Shown: piece by piece, positions 22,501-35,724 of the stretch | How the letters are laid out: each line of letters starts with the position of its first letter | Numbering within the stretch: the stretch's first letter is position 1 | NCBI GenBank assembly: GCA_032164295.1 | Contig: JAJHTX010000003.1 | Coordinates: 868,001 to 932,000 of the forward strand | Direction: 5' to 3' | Source of the DNA: Inonotus obliquus | Lineage: Eukaryota; Basidiomycota; Agaricomycetes; Hymenochaetales; Hymenochaetaceae | Length of the DNA stretch: 64,000 bases | Notes under the pieces: generated by a model | The model's database searches: none | The model's input: the letters and a program-made list of their open reading frames with translations, nothing else | Told to the model about the DNA's origin: nothing | Translations under genes and position numbers: made by a program

Positions 22501-25500
22501 CGACAGAATGATAATCTGATGATCTCAGTGATAATCTGAAGATGACCAACATACTACTCACGTCCGCTTCTTCTCCCTGGTAGTTATCCACGGAGCGTAT
22601 CTTGACCTGAAACACACATCAGAGATCAGCGTTCCCATGGACTGATGCCGAAATCGTACCCTCTGTGTAACTTGGACTCGCTCAATATTGGGTAATGTGT
22701 CAATGGCCTCCTCTCCTTCTTGCTGATCTAAGGCGTCCTGATCACGTTCATCTATGACGACTGTCACTTCTTCTCTGAGTGCGTCCCGGACCCTAGCCAG
22801 TTGTCCAAGATAGGTGCAGAGAACGACGATTTGTCCCTCAGAAGAATAGCATCCTTGGCTATTAGGTTGCCATCAGTCGACTTGGGGTATTCTCATACCA
22901 AGAACTCCTACCGAAGTAAATACTTAACCAAGTCCTTAATCATCGACACCTACAGACTAGTCAGGAAAAAGAAGGCGAGTGGAGCTTTAATCTAATCAGT
23001 ACCTCGTATGGATTATGCTTAGACACGGAGTCGTCTCCTCCTCCATGCTCCTTGTGTCCATGAGAAAGGAAGAATACATCTTTATGCATCCCGCGAACCG
23101 ACTCGCGTTTCAGGACTTCGTCATGGTCCTGTAGACCGGGGTACAAGTCTCTGGGATATCAAGTGTGAATGCAGTGAAGCTATAAAATTAAACGCATTTA
23201 CGACGTACCGAATTAAAGAGGATATCTCTGGTCGCATGCGCCGTTGCTCGTCGAGTCTCGACATAGGAAGTTTAGACTTAGAAAGCCTCTCCATTAGAGA
23301 CATATCGAATCGGTATAGATCCTTTCCCCTTGGGTTATCCATCGAGAGTGCTGATTCGAACGCGAATTTATGTCAGTAGTTTCACCTCTAGGAAACAGCA
23401 AAGACCAACCGAAATTACTCAGAGTTGGGCGTAGTTGTAACGGATCACCGATCATGACGAGGTGCTCGACGGAATCAACCAGGCTTGCCAACACGTGCTA
23501 CACGACATGAACGTTGTACTCCAAATATTACGGATGCGACTCACAGATTCTAGCACCTGTCCTGCTTCTTCCACAATCATCACCCGAGGAGAAAACCCCT
23601 TACAGGATTGTAAGTTGACACAATCAAGACAGATCATGAAAGTTGGACACCTTCAACAAAGAGATTAACCTTGCGGCACCTACGATCCAGGAGTTAGCAT
23701 GACTATCAGATGCACACTTAGAGTAGCAGATATACCTGTCGTTGTGCAGCCGACCAGCCTTCGGTTTCGTATGATGTTGAGCCGTATCTGCATCCGACGT
23801 CAGTCTAAAGTCTCAACAGTTCATGAGGGTTTACCTCCTCATCCCGATTGTGTTGCTTTTGTCGCAGGTCGGAATGCTTTTCGATAAGATCCTCGAATCG
23901 CATCTTCTGCGAATCATACGCCGATTCTCGGTACTGAGATACCCAATACGAGTCGATGCGGAGCCTTTCAGACTGTGAAAATTCCCAGATATTGTGATTC
24001 TCGCTCTGAAGGAGTGTTTCTAGCGGACGGTCAGATGTAGCTTCTTCTGGAATTCCCGATTCGCCATGAGCCAGGAAAAACATCTCGGCATCTGTTAGCA
24101 CTGGGGTATGGGTGGCATCGGATAAAGAATGGTCGCTCTCGCCGTCGTCTGAGTCCAATAACACATCCTCCTGCATATCAGCTAGCCTATCATCTATTCC
24201 TTCATTCGACTTGCCTGCGATACGAAGGAACGAATTAAACCGATTGGCGGCAACGGATGGATTGGGGGAAATTTCCTTCCGCAGTCGGGCGTCACGGATG
24301 AATTTCAAGTCCTGTCCGGTCTTCCAGAATGCATACCGAGAAGAATCTGAAATAGCGCGCTCTTTTTTCTTCGTGCCAACCTCTTCCCATCCACCTTCGT
24401 CAAGCGAACTATGTAACTCGCGTATCCACAGAGGCGGCTCATCGAGATGAGCGACGTGGTCGGGGGAGAACATGATGATATGGTTGAGTAACGTAGAGGG
24501 AGGGACGTTGGTACCAATTACACGCCCCAGTAGCTTCGTAATTTCTTCCTCCGTCTCCTTGATGGACCGGTATTCGCTTTTCATATTACGGTCAAGGAGG
24601 GAGCGACCAGACACCCTTTCGAGCTCCTCTATCGAATAACTCTTGATACTCTCATCCGATGACCTTCCTCCCAAGCGGACCACATCTTTTGTAATTCCTT
24701 TCTCAATAATATGACTGAGCATATGATCCAATGCATGGTTCGTGAAAGCGATCAAAAGTATAGGCCCAACTTTGTTCTTGACGAGAACCCTTATGAGTTC
24801 TATGCCAATGAAAGTCTGTAGAAATGTCATGAGTCATGATAGAGTAAATGTCAGAAGACCTGTTACCTTTCCTGTACCAGGAGGGCTGTTGATATCAATA
24901 GAGGAATACAATGGCACATCAGTAATGCAGCTATGCTGACAGAACGAAGAGTTCCATACCCTTGAATCATAGCTACCTCCCTGGTAAGTGTGTCCACAAT
25001 AGCTTTCGCTTGACTTTTCTCCAACCGACTCCTTTCTGCAAGTGCCGCCCTGGTCACCTCGATAGAATTAGGAGCCGTGGTCACTAGACGAAGGCCACGG
25101 AGACCGTCCTCCTCCCCTGGTCGATGGAGGTCCTCGAGATTGAATGAGAAATTCGGAACCCTGGAATACGCAGGAGGACGAACTAGTGTACCGGCAAGCG
25201 AGCCCGACATAGGATGTGGTAGGTAAGTGCTGAATGGAATTGCCTCTGGCGTTCGCTTGAGTGATTCTAAGAATGGCCTGATCGTCTCGAACATAACAGA
25301 CGACTCGACCAGTAGTCTCTCGTCCTTAGGCTTGTCCTTGCTTCGGAGGTGCTCCAAGACTTTAAAATTAACTACGGCATCGAAGAATTGTACGCGGACA
25401 GGAAGCCTATGGTCACTCGCTTTAGCTGCTTCTGCGAGCTTATTTGCCGCGCTGCAGAGGGTGCCGAGATGGACGTCAACATGATCGCCGCGTTTCCACA

Positions 25501-27622
25501 ACAGAGCGACCAAACCGCCATGCATAAGCCGCTTCCCGTTCGCCCAATACGCCGCACGAGTATTGGCCTTGTTTGAGCGCGCACTACCAGGTGGGGTATC
25601 AAGTTGAAGTTCCACCACCATACCTCGTCGGGAATCCATATCTATCCTCGAGAAGTTGATGTTCGTATAAACATTGAACATGACCGACTCCTGACGATCC
25701 TGATAATTATAGCGGCCACCTTTCTTCTTCTTGAGCTCGCCCAGCTGGGACTTGCGAGAAGACGGGGCCTGTAAATCCTCCAGCAAAACTTGCACAGAAG
25801 TACGCAAAGGTGCACTATGAAGGAGTCATTAACAACCAACACCAATCTCATTCCAGAAACCCACTCACAGCAATTCCTCTCGAAGCAATCGAAACTGGAT
25901 GTCAAGAAGCCGCTGCATACTGTCTTTAGGGAAAGGATGCGGCGCATTCGGAAGATTCACGGGAAGAAAGGGCGCCCGAGCGCAGATCAGTTCTTGGTCC
26001 GTCGGAGCCACTTTGATGTTGCGGATGTCGACGAAGTCATTGTCATGGCGTGGTCCATCTCTCCTTTCTTCCCCGGGACCTTCATAATAGTTTTCTATTG
26101 TTCGTAGAAGGTTGACTGTATCGGAATGTGATGCAGACGCGGCATCTCGAGCGGCCTTTTGATCAGCGGAACGGTCCATCCCGGGTTGTTCGCGTTTAGT
26201 AATGTCGGCAACTCGTTTTGCACAGGCTTTGATGTGGTTAGAGACCAGCTCGCGCGCATGCGGTTGTTCAATGGACGTTAATACATCGTCAAACGTCGGA
26301 TTTGCGGAGGTAATATTATCCGCCCATTCCTCGACCCAGTGAACGAGCTTCGCAACAAAAGGACCCAAACCTTCGTAAGTGGGTAAGGCGGTCTTGAATC
26401 GAGAAAGATACCTTAGGCCAAAGCGTTAGCATGGAGGGCATGTTGACGATTCCCATGCGACTCACTCAAAGAAAACTGTCACAATAGGCCCGAAAATCAT
26501 GGCACCTGCCGATTCAGGAGAGGACGGCTTTTCCTTGAAGGACCGCGCGGTCATGTACGTGGCTATGCACGTGTCAAGGTGAACCAGAACTTGATCCAAA
26601 TTGTTATGGAGTACCGTGTACACAGAGCTAGATGACGTTCCCCGTAAAGCTGTGAATTTGAACTCATTATAGGAAGAAGCGTACTTTACATTATGACTAA
26701 GCGTGCTCTTCACAACGAACTTGGACGATAGATACTGTGCAATTTATGATAAGCCTACGGATTGCTTTATTACTCGCGAGATATTATGCGCACTTGGAAA
26801 ACCGGAAGATAACCACGCTGAAACGAGAGAACCTTGGGATCATAGTGAGAAGTGCTCGAGACATTCTCATAGCTGAGGACGGAGGAAAGACGGAGACAAC
26901 CATTCTCCTACCCATCTTTCAGTATCATTGGTAGATTAATGAAGAATAACTAACCGCAGCGATAGCTTGAAGGAAAAGCTGGAATCATCCGTGAGCATCT
27001 TTGGTAACTATTGACACAATCTCGACCTACTTGACCATCTTCAGCGGTCTAGGACGCGACATTCTCTAGCGTCAGCCACCACGATTTGATGCACAAGTAA
27101 ACGACCTACCCAAGATTTATTCAATGATGAAGCGCTCGATAGGAGCTTTCCGAACGAACACATCTGTGCTGGGGTTGAGAAGCGAAAACTGTCCCTCAGA
27201 AACGTCCTTAGGAAGACCTGGGTCTCCTGCGGAGTGAATCCCGCTGTGGCATCGCGAAAGGCATCTCCCCCAGAAACCGATAAGTCGGACAATCCAGAGA
27301 CGGACAAGTATGGCATCGAAGAGTTCTCCAACTGTTCCGGACCTTCACTGGTGGTATCGTTCTTTGCGCGCTGGACATCTGGAGATAGTTCGTGCTCGAA
27401 CCTGCACTCGAAAGCTCTCTTGCAGGAGCCGGTCGCCCAGTAAAAGTCGCATTTGCCCCGGGGCGCCCTCGGGGGCTTCTGACCGGAGAAACGACCTCCG
27501 GACGAGGGCCCATCGCTGCGCCCCTTGTCCGACTTGCTGTGCTCATCCGGACAACGGTCGCCCTTTCTACAGCCGCCTGGTTTTGTGAAGAATCTACAGG
27601 TCTTCTTGTGAGGTGAGTACAT
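19242..27622 (-). CDS. ZNFX1/Hrr1-like SF1 helicase with CCCH fingers and C-terminal RZ finger
   Basis: Full-length paralogue of the gene at 10453-16589. It starts with two CCCH fingers (CRFFTKPGGCRKGDRCPDEH and CDFYWATGSCKRAFECRFEH). A long regulatory region follows, with the segment GPGEERRDGPRHDNDFVDI (close match in the paralogue). Helicase motifs are GPPGTGK (19-nt exon 24867-24885), FTNHALDHML, VMIVEEAGQVLE, GDPLQLRPT, QRRMRPEIS, SVDNYQGEEAD and VALSRAKHGLYILGN. NFX1-type Cys/His repeats span about 22050 to 20950. A 460-residue helical part (19548-20930) precedes the last exons, which encode GHFYRCPNGHPF and then CGGATVTARCPEC, an RZ-type zinc finger as in ZNFX1 and RNF213; the stop is at 19242-19244. 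A role in small-RNA or RNA-surveillance granules is inferred from the family. No break is seen. Confidence 0.9.
24867..24885 (-). other. 19-nt exon encoding the helicase P-loop (paralogue B)
   Basis: Minus-strand exon giving one base plus PPGTGK, preceded by an intron ending ATCAACAG and followed by donor GTAACAGG. It is identical in length and phase to 13765-13783 although the flanking introns are unalike, so the tiny exon predates the duplication. Confidence 0.85.
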
Positions 27623-29072
27623 GGTACAAATTGTTTTGAGGAAGTAAATCTAAAGAAAGAAGGGAGTTAAGCAGGGAGGGATAGAGATGGGGATCCTTAC
27701 GATGGGAGGTCGGGCGCCTATTAATGCGAGTCAGGGAGAAATGAGATGCGCACGGCCTCCACGCCTAGTGAACCTAGATTTCAAACCGCTATATTTGGCT
27801 GCTGCATGATGCTGTACTGACCGATGTGGGACCCAAGGATTCCTTTGTTGAGGACATGATTTGATGCCTCTGAGCGTAAGCGCCCGTAATCGGCCAATCG
27901 GATGCCGGCGTCTAAATCGCTCGTCCCATGTCACAGAAGACACACAACGCGTACCTCCGTCTCCCTCCTTTTGGGGTTGAGATCTCGTCAGCCGCATACA
28001 TGTACGGCAGCCGTCTCCACCGCCAAAGAACCTCCTAGGCCCAGGATGCAGTCCACCTCTCTGCAGTGCATAGATATCATCCGATACTTTGGGGCATAAA
28101 AGCGCTGGTCATCTTCTAAACTCTAAGAACGATGTCGAAAATACATACCATTGATGTTCTCCAACCTCATGTTCGATAAGAAACCACTGCGAACAATCGT
28201 GCTGTGAAGCCCTTTGAGCGAGTCGTTGTAACTCCTCATTACATCAACATTCTTTCATGGAAGTCGAGGAGCAGTCCTAGGCCTGAGGCAGTGGTATAAG
28301 GTTCGACAAAAAGGTCGCCGCAGATAATCCGAAAGCAACGTCCACGTTCACTTTCTCATCGTGGACATATTGAGTTTGGCCAAGCACAAGGCATAGAGGA
28401 AACTTAAAATCGAATTGGATGAAAGTGGTGATAGATCTGTTCTGACCATGGTTCGGAGCGGCGGCATGGTCAGAGACAAGTCGAGATGCATCGTTTTGCA
28501 GCTATATCTTCTCTCCTCCGCAACTGTTATTTTGATATGAGAAGCAGTAGTAGATGGTCGGACGCTGTAGGAATAGAGCTTGCTTTGAGGTCAAAAATCC
28601 AGAGGGCTCTCCTCTGATGCACGTGGCAAGGCTCATTTCTGCACGTGACCTAGATGGGAGTTTTTTTTAAAAATTTTATCATTTTCATTTTTTGAACAAC
28701 TTCGAACAAACATCGTATATATGAGACGCCCACTCATTTTATCCCGAGTAAAGGCTGGCGGCGAGACTGACCTCCTCTTCAACTGTCAAGTCGCCCACCG
28801 TCTTCATTCATCTCGAAGGCGAGTCTGTTTTGATCGAAAGCAACGCGTACGACGCCTCCTCAGCTCAGTGGCCATGGGCACGCCCACGGTACACAAAGTG
28901 CTCAGTGGCTACCACATGTTATAATTTCGACTGCTTTGTGGCTCTAGCAACTCTCCATATATACAGATGGTAACCAGTAAAAAAAATCAGTCAACTTTGC
29001 TCATTTTTCACCTCAAAGGGTAGGTCATGTGGCGTGTGAGACGACATTTGTCCCACACCACCGAGGTCCAGC
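27623..29072. other. intergenic, divergent promoter region
   Basis: Gap between the minus-strand helicase start and the plus-strand F-box gene. No coding region is supported. Two CACGTG-like boxes lie close together (about 28619-28650), followed by an A/T tract at about 28660-28695. Confidence 0.35.
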
Positions 29073-31569
29073 ATGAAGCGAATTTCTCCCATTTCTTGTC
29101 TTCCTGTCGAACTTCTCCGTCTGATTCTTGACGTGGTCCTAGAAGTCCAGGATAGTGCGCTAACGAATCCTCGATCCCGATTCAACCGACGAAGATCATC
29201 CGACTATCTACTTGTATCCAAGCTTTGGCTGGGTGTTGGACTCTCTTTGTTGTACCGAACAGTTATTCTGCGCTCGAGCGCGCAGGTTCACGCACTGCTA
29301 ACAACTCTAATCGAACACCCCGAACTTGGTCGACTAATACGAAACGTTCGAGTCGAGGAAGGCGCGTTTTATCCCGGACTCGAGAAGGTGACAGAGCGGT
29401 TGAAGGAGGTCAAGATGGTTGTTATTAGTCTCGCTGTTTACACGTCGACGGATGCACAAACAGCGTGCCTCGCATTAGACCATCTTGCGCCGACAAAGTT
29501 GGTGCTGCATGATCTGGGGAGTGCGATCACTCGCAACCGCTCTATGGATAAAGTTGTGGAGGGGATGTGTCGAATGATAGTTCGTTCGCAAAATCTTGTA
29601 CGTTTCTCGTGTACGTTCATAGAATGCTAGTTCATTTACTCTGGCATTGAATAGGAAATCTTTGAATGGCACGTAGAATGGCGAAAGAAAGTCTTTACCC
29701 TCCATCGTTCACAATGCTTTGCAGATGCATTACTTCGAGTTCCCAAAATGCGTATTGCCTCCGTAACGAGCTCTCATAACGCCGCAACAGTCAACTTTCT
29801 AGAAACTCTTGTCAACAAGAGCGAAGTGGAACGGGTCTGCATAATAGATTGCCCAAAACGGATGAGAGAAAAGATCAGTGGATTTGCCCTGACAACTCCC
29901 GGAGCTAGCGAGAGAGTTGAATTCTATAATCAGTAAGCATAGTATCCTGAGGTTTCAGCTTCGACGGCTTATAACATTGAAAAGCTTCTATCAAGTATAC
30001 GTAACGGAGAAGATTAAGCAACGGCCTCCCGTAAACTGCATTCAAAGTCTCCCACTATTGCCTGATGGCATCTTCAAAAGGATAGTTGAGTTGGTACTCA
30101 CATCCTTGGAGCTATTGAATGAGGGCCTGTTCTCTGACGGAATCACAGATACCGGGTTTCCTGGGTTTGAGAAGACTCTCTCTTCACTGATGCGCGTTTC
30201 AAAATCGTTCAAGGTAGATTTGTAGTATGTCTTTTTCGAAAGAAACGAGGTTGACCGAATATATTCTAGTCTTTTGTTCAGCCGCTCAGATTCCTTCAAG
30301 TCTCGATGCCGGACTTCTACACGGGAACACGGTTTCTGAAAGACGTTATGGGTGAATCACGATGCGATGCATCCGTTCCGACTCGTGGAGTATACATCAA
30401 TAGCTCCCAGAGCGTAATAACAGATGAGGAGCGTCAAGCAGGGGATGTCGTTCTGAAAGCACTATGCGGTATGATACACTTAACGGAGTTGTCCATTCCC
30501 GCCACTCCTGGAGTTGTTCGACTGCTAGCACATCATCTTGGTCACTCGTTGATCAAGCTCGATCTTTGTCTCGAGTCAAGCTCACATAGCACACCCGATG
30601 CTACGGAGGATTCAGAAAGTGACGCGCTACTCCCGGAGTATTTTTCTGGATTTCATGCCCTGGAGGTTCTTTGGATTCGTTGTTCACATGATTTCCCGAA
30701 ACTCACAAGCAGCAGGTTTGACAAATCAGGTATCCTGAATGACTCTGGACCAACTCAGAAAGTCATATTCGAGCGTCTTCGGGTGCTGATAATTCAGGAT
30801 TATGAGGATGGAAAAGTGTTTGATCTCGTTGATTCTTGGAAGTGAGTTCTATTCCCATTTCTATAGGTATATGCTTATAATTGCGACTAGTCTAAGTACG
30901 ATTAGGCGGTTGAGCTTTGCGGGCTCGGTCTCTACTTGTTCTCAAGCCGAGGTGGCACGCGTTTACAATATTATCGATTCCATTCTCAAGGACAGTAGTA
31001 CCGAGACCCTTGCCTTGGGTCATGGCGCAGTCGTTAGTGACTTTACTTGTGTTCAAGTGCAAGAGATCGAGCTAAATCCACACTGCGTGTTCTTAGAATC
31101 CAGACATCGAAATCCTTATCCGCTCTCTCGCTATTCGTACCTTGTCGAAAGTCGAGCTTTGCTTCAGGTGTGTCCTCCTTCCTTTGTTGTCTAGTTGAAT
31201 CAGCGAATATATATTGGAAATAGTCGCGAAGGCAGTAGCAAAGATGATAGGGTAACGATTGTACCCTTTTTCAAATGCCTCTATGGTGCTTTGAAAGCGC
31301 TGCCCGGCGGCTCGTTGAGCCTCAAAGAAATACAGATAAAGTCTCTGTTCAAATGGCCTTATACACAGTACGTGGCCCTTCAATCTATCGATTTTTTTTT
31401 CAATAACGAACTGTCTGAACTTGCTACCTTATCCAGCGCCGAAATTCAACGTAGCATCTGGCCGAAATGCATAGATCCATTGATCCGTGAACATGGAATC
31501 TCCGTAACGAATTACAAAGGCATTCCATGGCGACCACGCCTCCGAATTGAAAGGAATATTATGATCTAA
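29073..31569 (+). CDS. F-box protein with two F-box-like segments
   Basis: The first exon (29073-about 29598) begins MKRISPISCLPVELLRLILD and continues to YLLVSKLWL, a fungal F-box. A second similar segment, SLPLLPDGIFKRIVELVLTS to LMRVSKSFK, lies at about 30046-30213. Later exons read as a leucine-rich substrate-binding part (HLTELSIPATPGVVRLLAHH, about 30478-30540; SLSTIRRLSFAGSVST, about 30890-30940), ending at 31569. F-box proteins recruit substrates to SCF ubiquitin ligases. The join around 29936-30000 could not be made in frame by eye: the first part runs to a stop after EFYNQ, and no ATG precedes the second F-box in its frame. Either one gene with an unseen exon, a frameshift, or two adjacent genes is possible. 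Confidence 0.6.
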
Positions 31570-32217
31570 TCGCACTAATGGCATCTACATCTTTCTGTAT
31601 AATACACACACCACTTTTGATTTGTAAATGTAATTTTTATCTTAGTTATCCTATTAACAATCCACTTGCACCGAGTGTTTCATCCCTTGGCTTAGAGTCA
31701 AGGAGCGATCATGTCATTAGCTGCCAGTCTGGTCCGTATAATCAGAACTCAGGATTATATCAACAACTGGATAGGCCTGTAAGTTGTTTAGTTGGACCAT
31801 ACGCGAATAAAAGAAGTAACGCAGTTATGGTGACAAATAGGAGCAAATAACGCGGTGCAAGGTCACGCTACCTTCACGTGATCTTTCTTACGTAAATGAA
31901 TTATTGGATTGGACGAGTTCCGGATATTATCCGTAAGCCTTCCTTACAAGGTCAAAGTACTGTATATTGCGCTTGGACTTAAGGAAAAACGAAAACCCCC
32001 GAGCATCCGTTGCCAATATGCTCTATTGGTATTCTTCCGAGAATTCTCTCGGTTAACTCTACAGCGTTCTTTGAAATGACGGCCGATACAGGGAGAGTAC
32101 AAGGCATAAGGGGGAACAAGAAATCAAGACAAGGGGAGAAACAAGTTAAAATGAGAGTATTCCAGTCCAAGGGAGAAAATTTAAGAAAGATCAAGATCGT
32201 TCAAACTTAGAAGCCGA
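31570..32217. other. intergenic, convergent
   Basis: 3' gap between the F-box gene and the membrane protein gene. Nothing recognisable was found. Confidence 0.4.
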
Positions 32218-34426
32218 CTAAACGCGGGATTCAGCGTTATCCCGCTCGTTTTTCTCCTTGTGAATATCCCAGGGAGAGAACTTCTCGAGTGTTGGGAGTG
32301 TTGGGAGCACAGTGGAAAAGCTATCGGGTCGTGATGTCTCCTGCGGTGCGCGTACACCTATCGATGCATTTCCGCTTCCACCGCCGTTCGCCTCAGGCCC
32401 GGGAGCGGAGGTGGTCGCTGCTCTCGGTACGGTACCAAGTATGGTCCATGAAGGCGGCGACAAAGGCGGTGGAGGCTGATGAGCGCCAAAATCGAGAGTC
32501 TGCGAAAGTCGCTCAGCGGCAATCTTCTGCTCGAGGTCTGCCTCCCATCTATCATCATCATCACTAGATCTCGAAGCACTCTTATCTGAGTTATCAAATA
32601 TCTCTGGTTCGAAGTCTTCCTTCTCCAAAGCGCCCACTGCGTGAAGGTATTCCTTCAAACCTTTTCCGAAGTTCATGCGGCAGATGACGGCGAATGCTAC
32701 ACATGCGAGCATGATGATCTGCGAAGCGACAGCCGTGGAAGCGAAGAAGGGCCATTGGATCCAGGTCCAACGCCATACAAGCGACTGATACATCCCTGAC
32801 CAGCTCCCTTCAAACAGCAGCCCGAGACCGATGAAGATGTACAGTTGGATACGTTTCTCGAACCGTACGGAATGCCAGCCAATCACGATCCAGGGTACGA
32901 GAAGCACCAGTGTGGCAACGAAGATGGACAGATACAACGTCATGTGAGATGAGATGGAAGCAATCGCTCCATTCACGAGTTGATCAAGCCAGAGTCCAGC
33001 GGACGTAATCAGAAGATAGACAGCGACCTGGAGGCAAGTGAACAGAGCCAACACATACTAACATCGGTAGGTGAGTTCATGTGTCAAGTCCCTTGATTGG
33101 AAGGCACACTGTGACTTACTCGATGAATCCGCACGACGTGGTCTGGTGGCCCAATGCAGCGGAACATGACCTTAGAATAAGTCCGTACCAACCGAGAAAC
33201 CAGGTACCCCGTAACAAGCAGCGCCAGGAAGTTCACTCCAACTTCTGCGGACTAAAAATAGGATTGATAGAAAGAAGCGTTATGAGCTGAGTCGCATCAA
33301 GAAGTAAAGACGTGAGATAATACCTGAATTGCGATGCGTGGTCTGACATAGTCCGGGAAGAGCTCGACTCCGCATGCTCCACTGGTTATCAAAACGTCGA
33401 ACCGTCGGTCAATATCATGCGTCCTCCAAACAGAGTACGCAGACCAGGCAACGGATAACAGTCGAAAGATGAGACCAGCGTAGCTGTTGATCGGGGCGAT
33501 GAATAAATGCGCAAATCATGTGGTGATGATCGAAAGTGATGAACAATGGATCACGGAGATAAATCAGCAAAATTTCCCCTGGCAGATGGCATCAAAGTTA
33601 CTTACAGGTGTGCGATGGAACCGTACAAGAGCTGCATCAGACGTCAACAGGATTCTTGGCAGAATATCATGAGAAAGTGACGCACCGCTATTGTGGCTGT
33701 TGAGAACATCCAGAACTCCGACCCGAGGAGAGCCCAAGCCTCCCGCTTCGAGTTCGTCAGAACCTGGTCTGCATAGAGAACCACACGTGTACACTGAAGA
33801 TCCAATGTTGCTACTTGCTCATCATTTATATTGAGCTCGACTGCCGAGATATTGCCCGTCAAAGGGTCAATGACGGGAGATACGAAAGCTTCGCCGAAGG
33901 TTGAGGGAAGACGCGTCGCATTTGCGGAATCATCGTGAGCCTGACCGAGGTCAGTTGACTGAGTGGTTATTGAAACAGAAGAAGCTGCGACCTACATCTC
34001 GTTTTCTGAAACCCGGTGGTACACTGCTTACACCAGGGTCATCACTATCAAAGACAACCACGCATGGATTCTGCTCCTTTTCGAACGGTATCTGGTCGCA
34101 GATCCTTAGCATCCACCTGTTTTCATCGGTGGTCTCATTGTGGCTCTCCGACAACCAAGCGAACACATTATTGGGCACTTTTGCGGCATTGACGATGGTT
34201 GACGTGAGTGCGCAAGCATCAGAGTCGAGCTGGAAGAGGAATGCTTGCATAAATGCTTGTGCAAAGCAGAGCGCGAAGCCGAAAAGAAAGAAAGTAAGGG
34301 TCGTTCTAGTAAGCGTAATTTGGCAGTACTACATCAAGCGATGAGTGGACAGTAGGGGGCGCATATGGGAGCCACACTCACCGCTGTTTTGAACCATATT
34401 AAGATCCTGTTCGCTACAGAAACCAT
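32218..34426 (-). CDS. multi-pass membrane protein, uncharacterised
   Basis: Exon 1 starts at 34426 (MVSVANRILIWFKTA) and joins after a GTGAGT intron to a hydrophobic helix (FFLFGFALCFAQAF) and an outward-looking Asp/Asn-rich domain with several potential N-glycosylation sites. Further exons at about 33850-33690, 33500-33330 and 33290-33120 add membrane segments, and the last large exon (32218-about 33060) holds at least four strongly hydrophobic helices before an acidic, Pro/Ser-rich cytoplasmic tail ending AESRV. The general design is familiar from basidiomycete proteins of unknown function, but I cannot name a family. It might be a receptor-like or transporter-like protein; there is no direct evidence for either. 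Confidence 0.7.
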
Positions 34427-35724
34427 TCCACCTGAAGTAGCTCTCTAGCTAACCCACGAAATCCCAACTGGACACGAAGAACACAAGAGGATCGGGTCGA
34501 CCGACGACAAAGAAGGCAGCACGTCGCAGAGGTGCAAGCTAATGAAAGAACGGATACTCGATCCCGGCGAGGTTGTGGGCGAGCGTCAAGCTACCCTGCT
34601 TCACGAAGAAAAAGGGAGATGAAAGAGGGAGGGAGGGAGAGAGAGAAAGAGATTGAATTGTTTGCATGAGTGAGCGCGGGACAGCTTTTCTGAGAACACC
34701 ATTCAGCACAAATGCGGCCTGGACCCCGTAACTCTTAGACACCCACTTTCACACATATTAGCTTATCTTGCCCCTGATGGGCAAGATATGGAAATTACCA
34801 ATCGAAAAAAGACGTATGGTTACGCTTGACTGCTTGCCAAGCTTATACAAAAAAAGAAAGCTATGTATTTGCCGTGCCTCAATCGGGAAAAGAGGTGGCC
34901 GGAGTCCTGCATTTGTCTAAACTTTAATTGACTCGTAGCATTGGACCAGACGAGTCCCTTAGCGACGACCTGCAACAACCACGATTGGCTCCCCATCTAT
35001 CTCACAGAAAAATCATACTCCCCGAAATCATTTGGCAACTTCCGTAGTTCGCGGCGATGCAGACGAGTTCACACGTCCACAAACTTTAGAAACCGAGTAC
35101 GATGCGAGCAGAGTGACGAGACGGCTTTTGTGTGAAGACGGAAAACTGAGAGCCAAGCTTGTTATCCGGACGTTGTTGGCTGGACAGGTGTCGAGGACAA
35201 CGAAGAATGTTCACCAGAGTCCATAGCGACAACCAATATACAAACGGAAATGAGATGTAGCTCTTGCAACTATCCTCAATTCGAGGCAATTTTCCCGCCA
35301 TGAGCGCGAGATTGCCGAGAATACCGAACTTCATAAATGCGCCAGAATACTAGAATGTCTTTTTAGAGGAGAAGCCGGCGCGGGGCGCGGGAAGGGCGCT
35401 TGCTTCCTTTTCGAGAAACAATGATCAACGTTATCCATTTTTAGCATTTCAAATCAAACCGACGTGATCCGCATTCCGACAAATCTAACCGGCGCACCAT
35501 TGTCGGAACGAGCGAAATACCAATTCAATAACAATCATATCCACGTTCATTATATGTCATGGCCGGTGGACTCGGAGATGGGCTAGTGACATGGATATTG
35601 CAGGTCAAATGCACAGCATCGACATTCTCACTCATAATTCTCCAATACTGAAACTTGCTTGTGGCAGAGATCGTCCAGTGCTCTCTGAATGAATCCGAGC
35701 ATGGCATGGGGATGGACCTGAATC
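34427..35724. other. intergenic
   Basis: No gene supported. There is a purine-rich GA tract at about 34614-34656 and a short very GC-rich patch at about 35370-35400. Confidence 0.4.
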
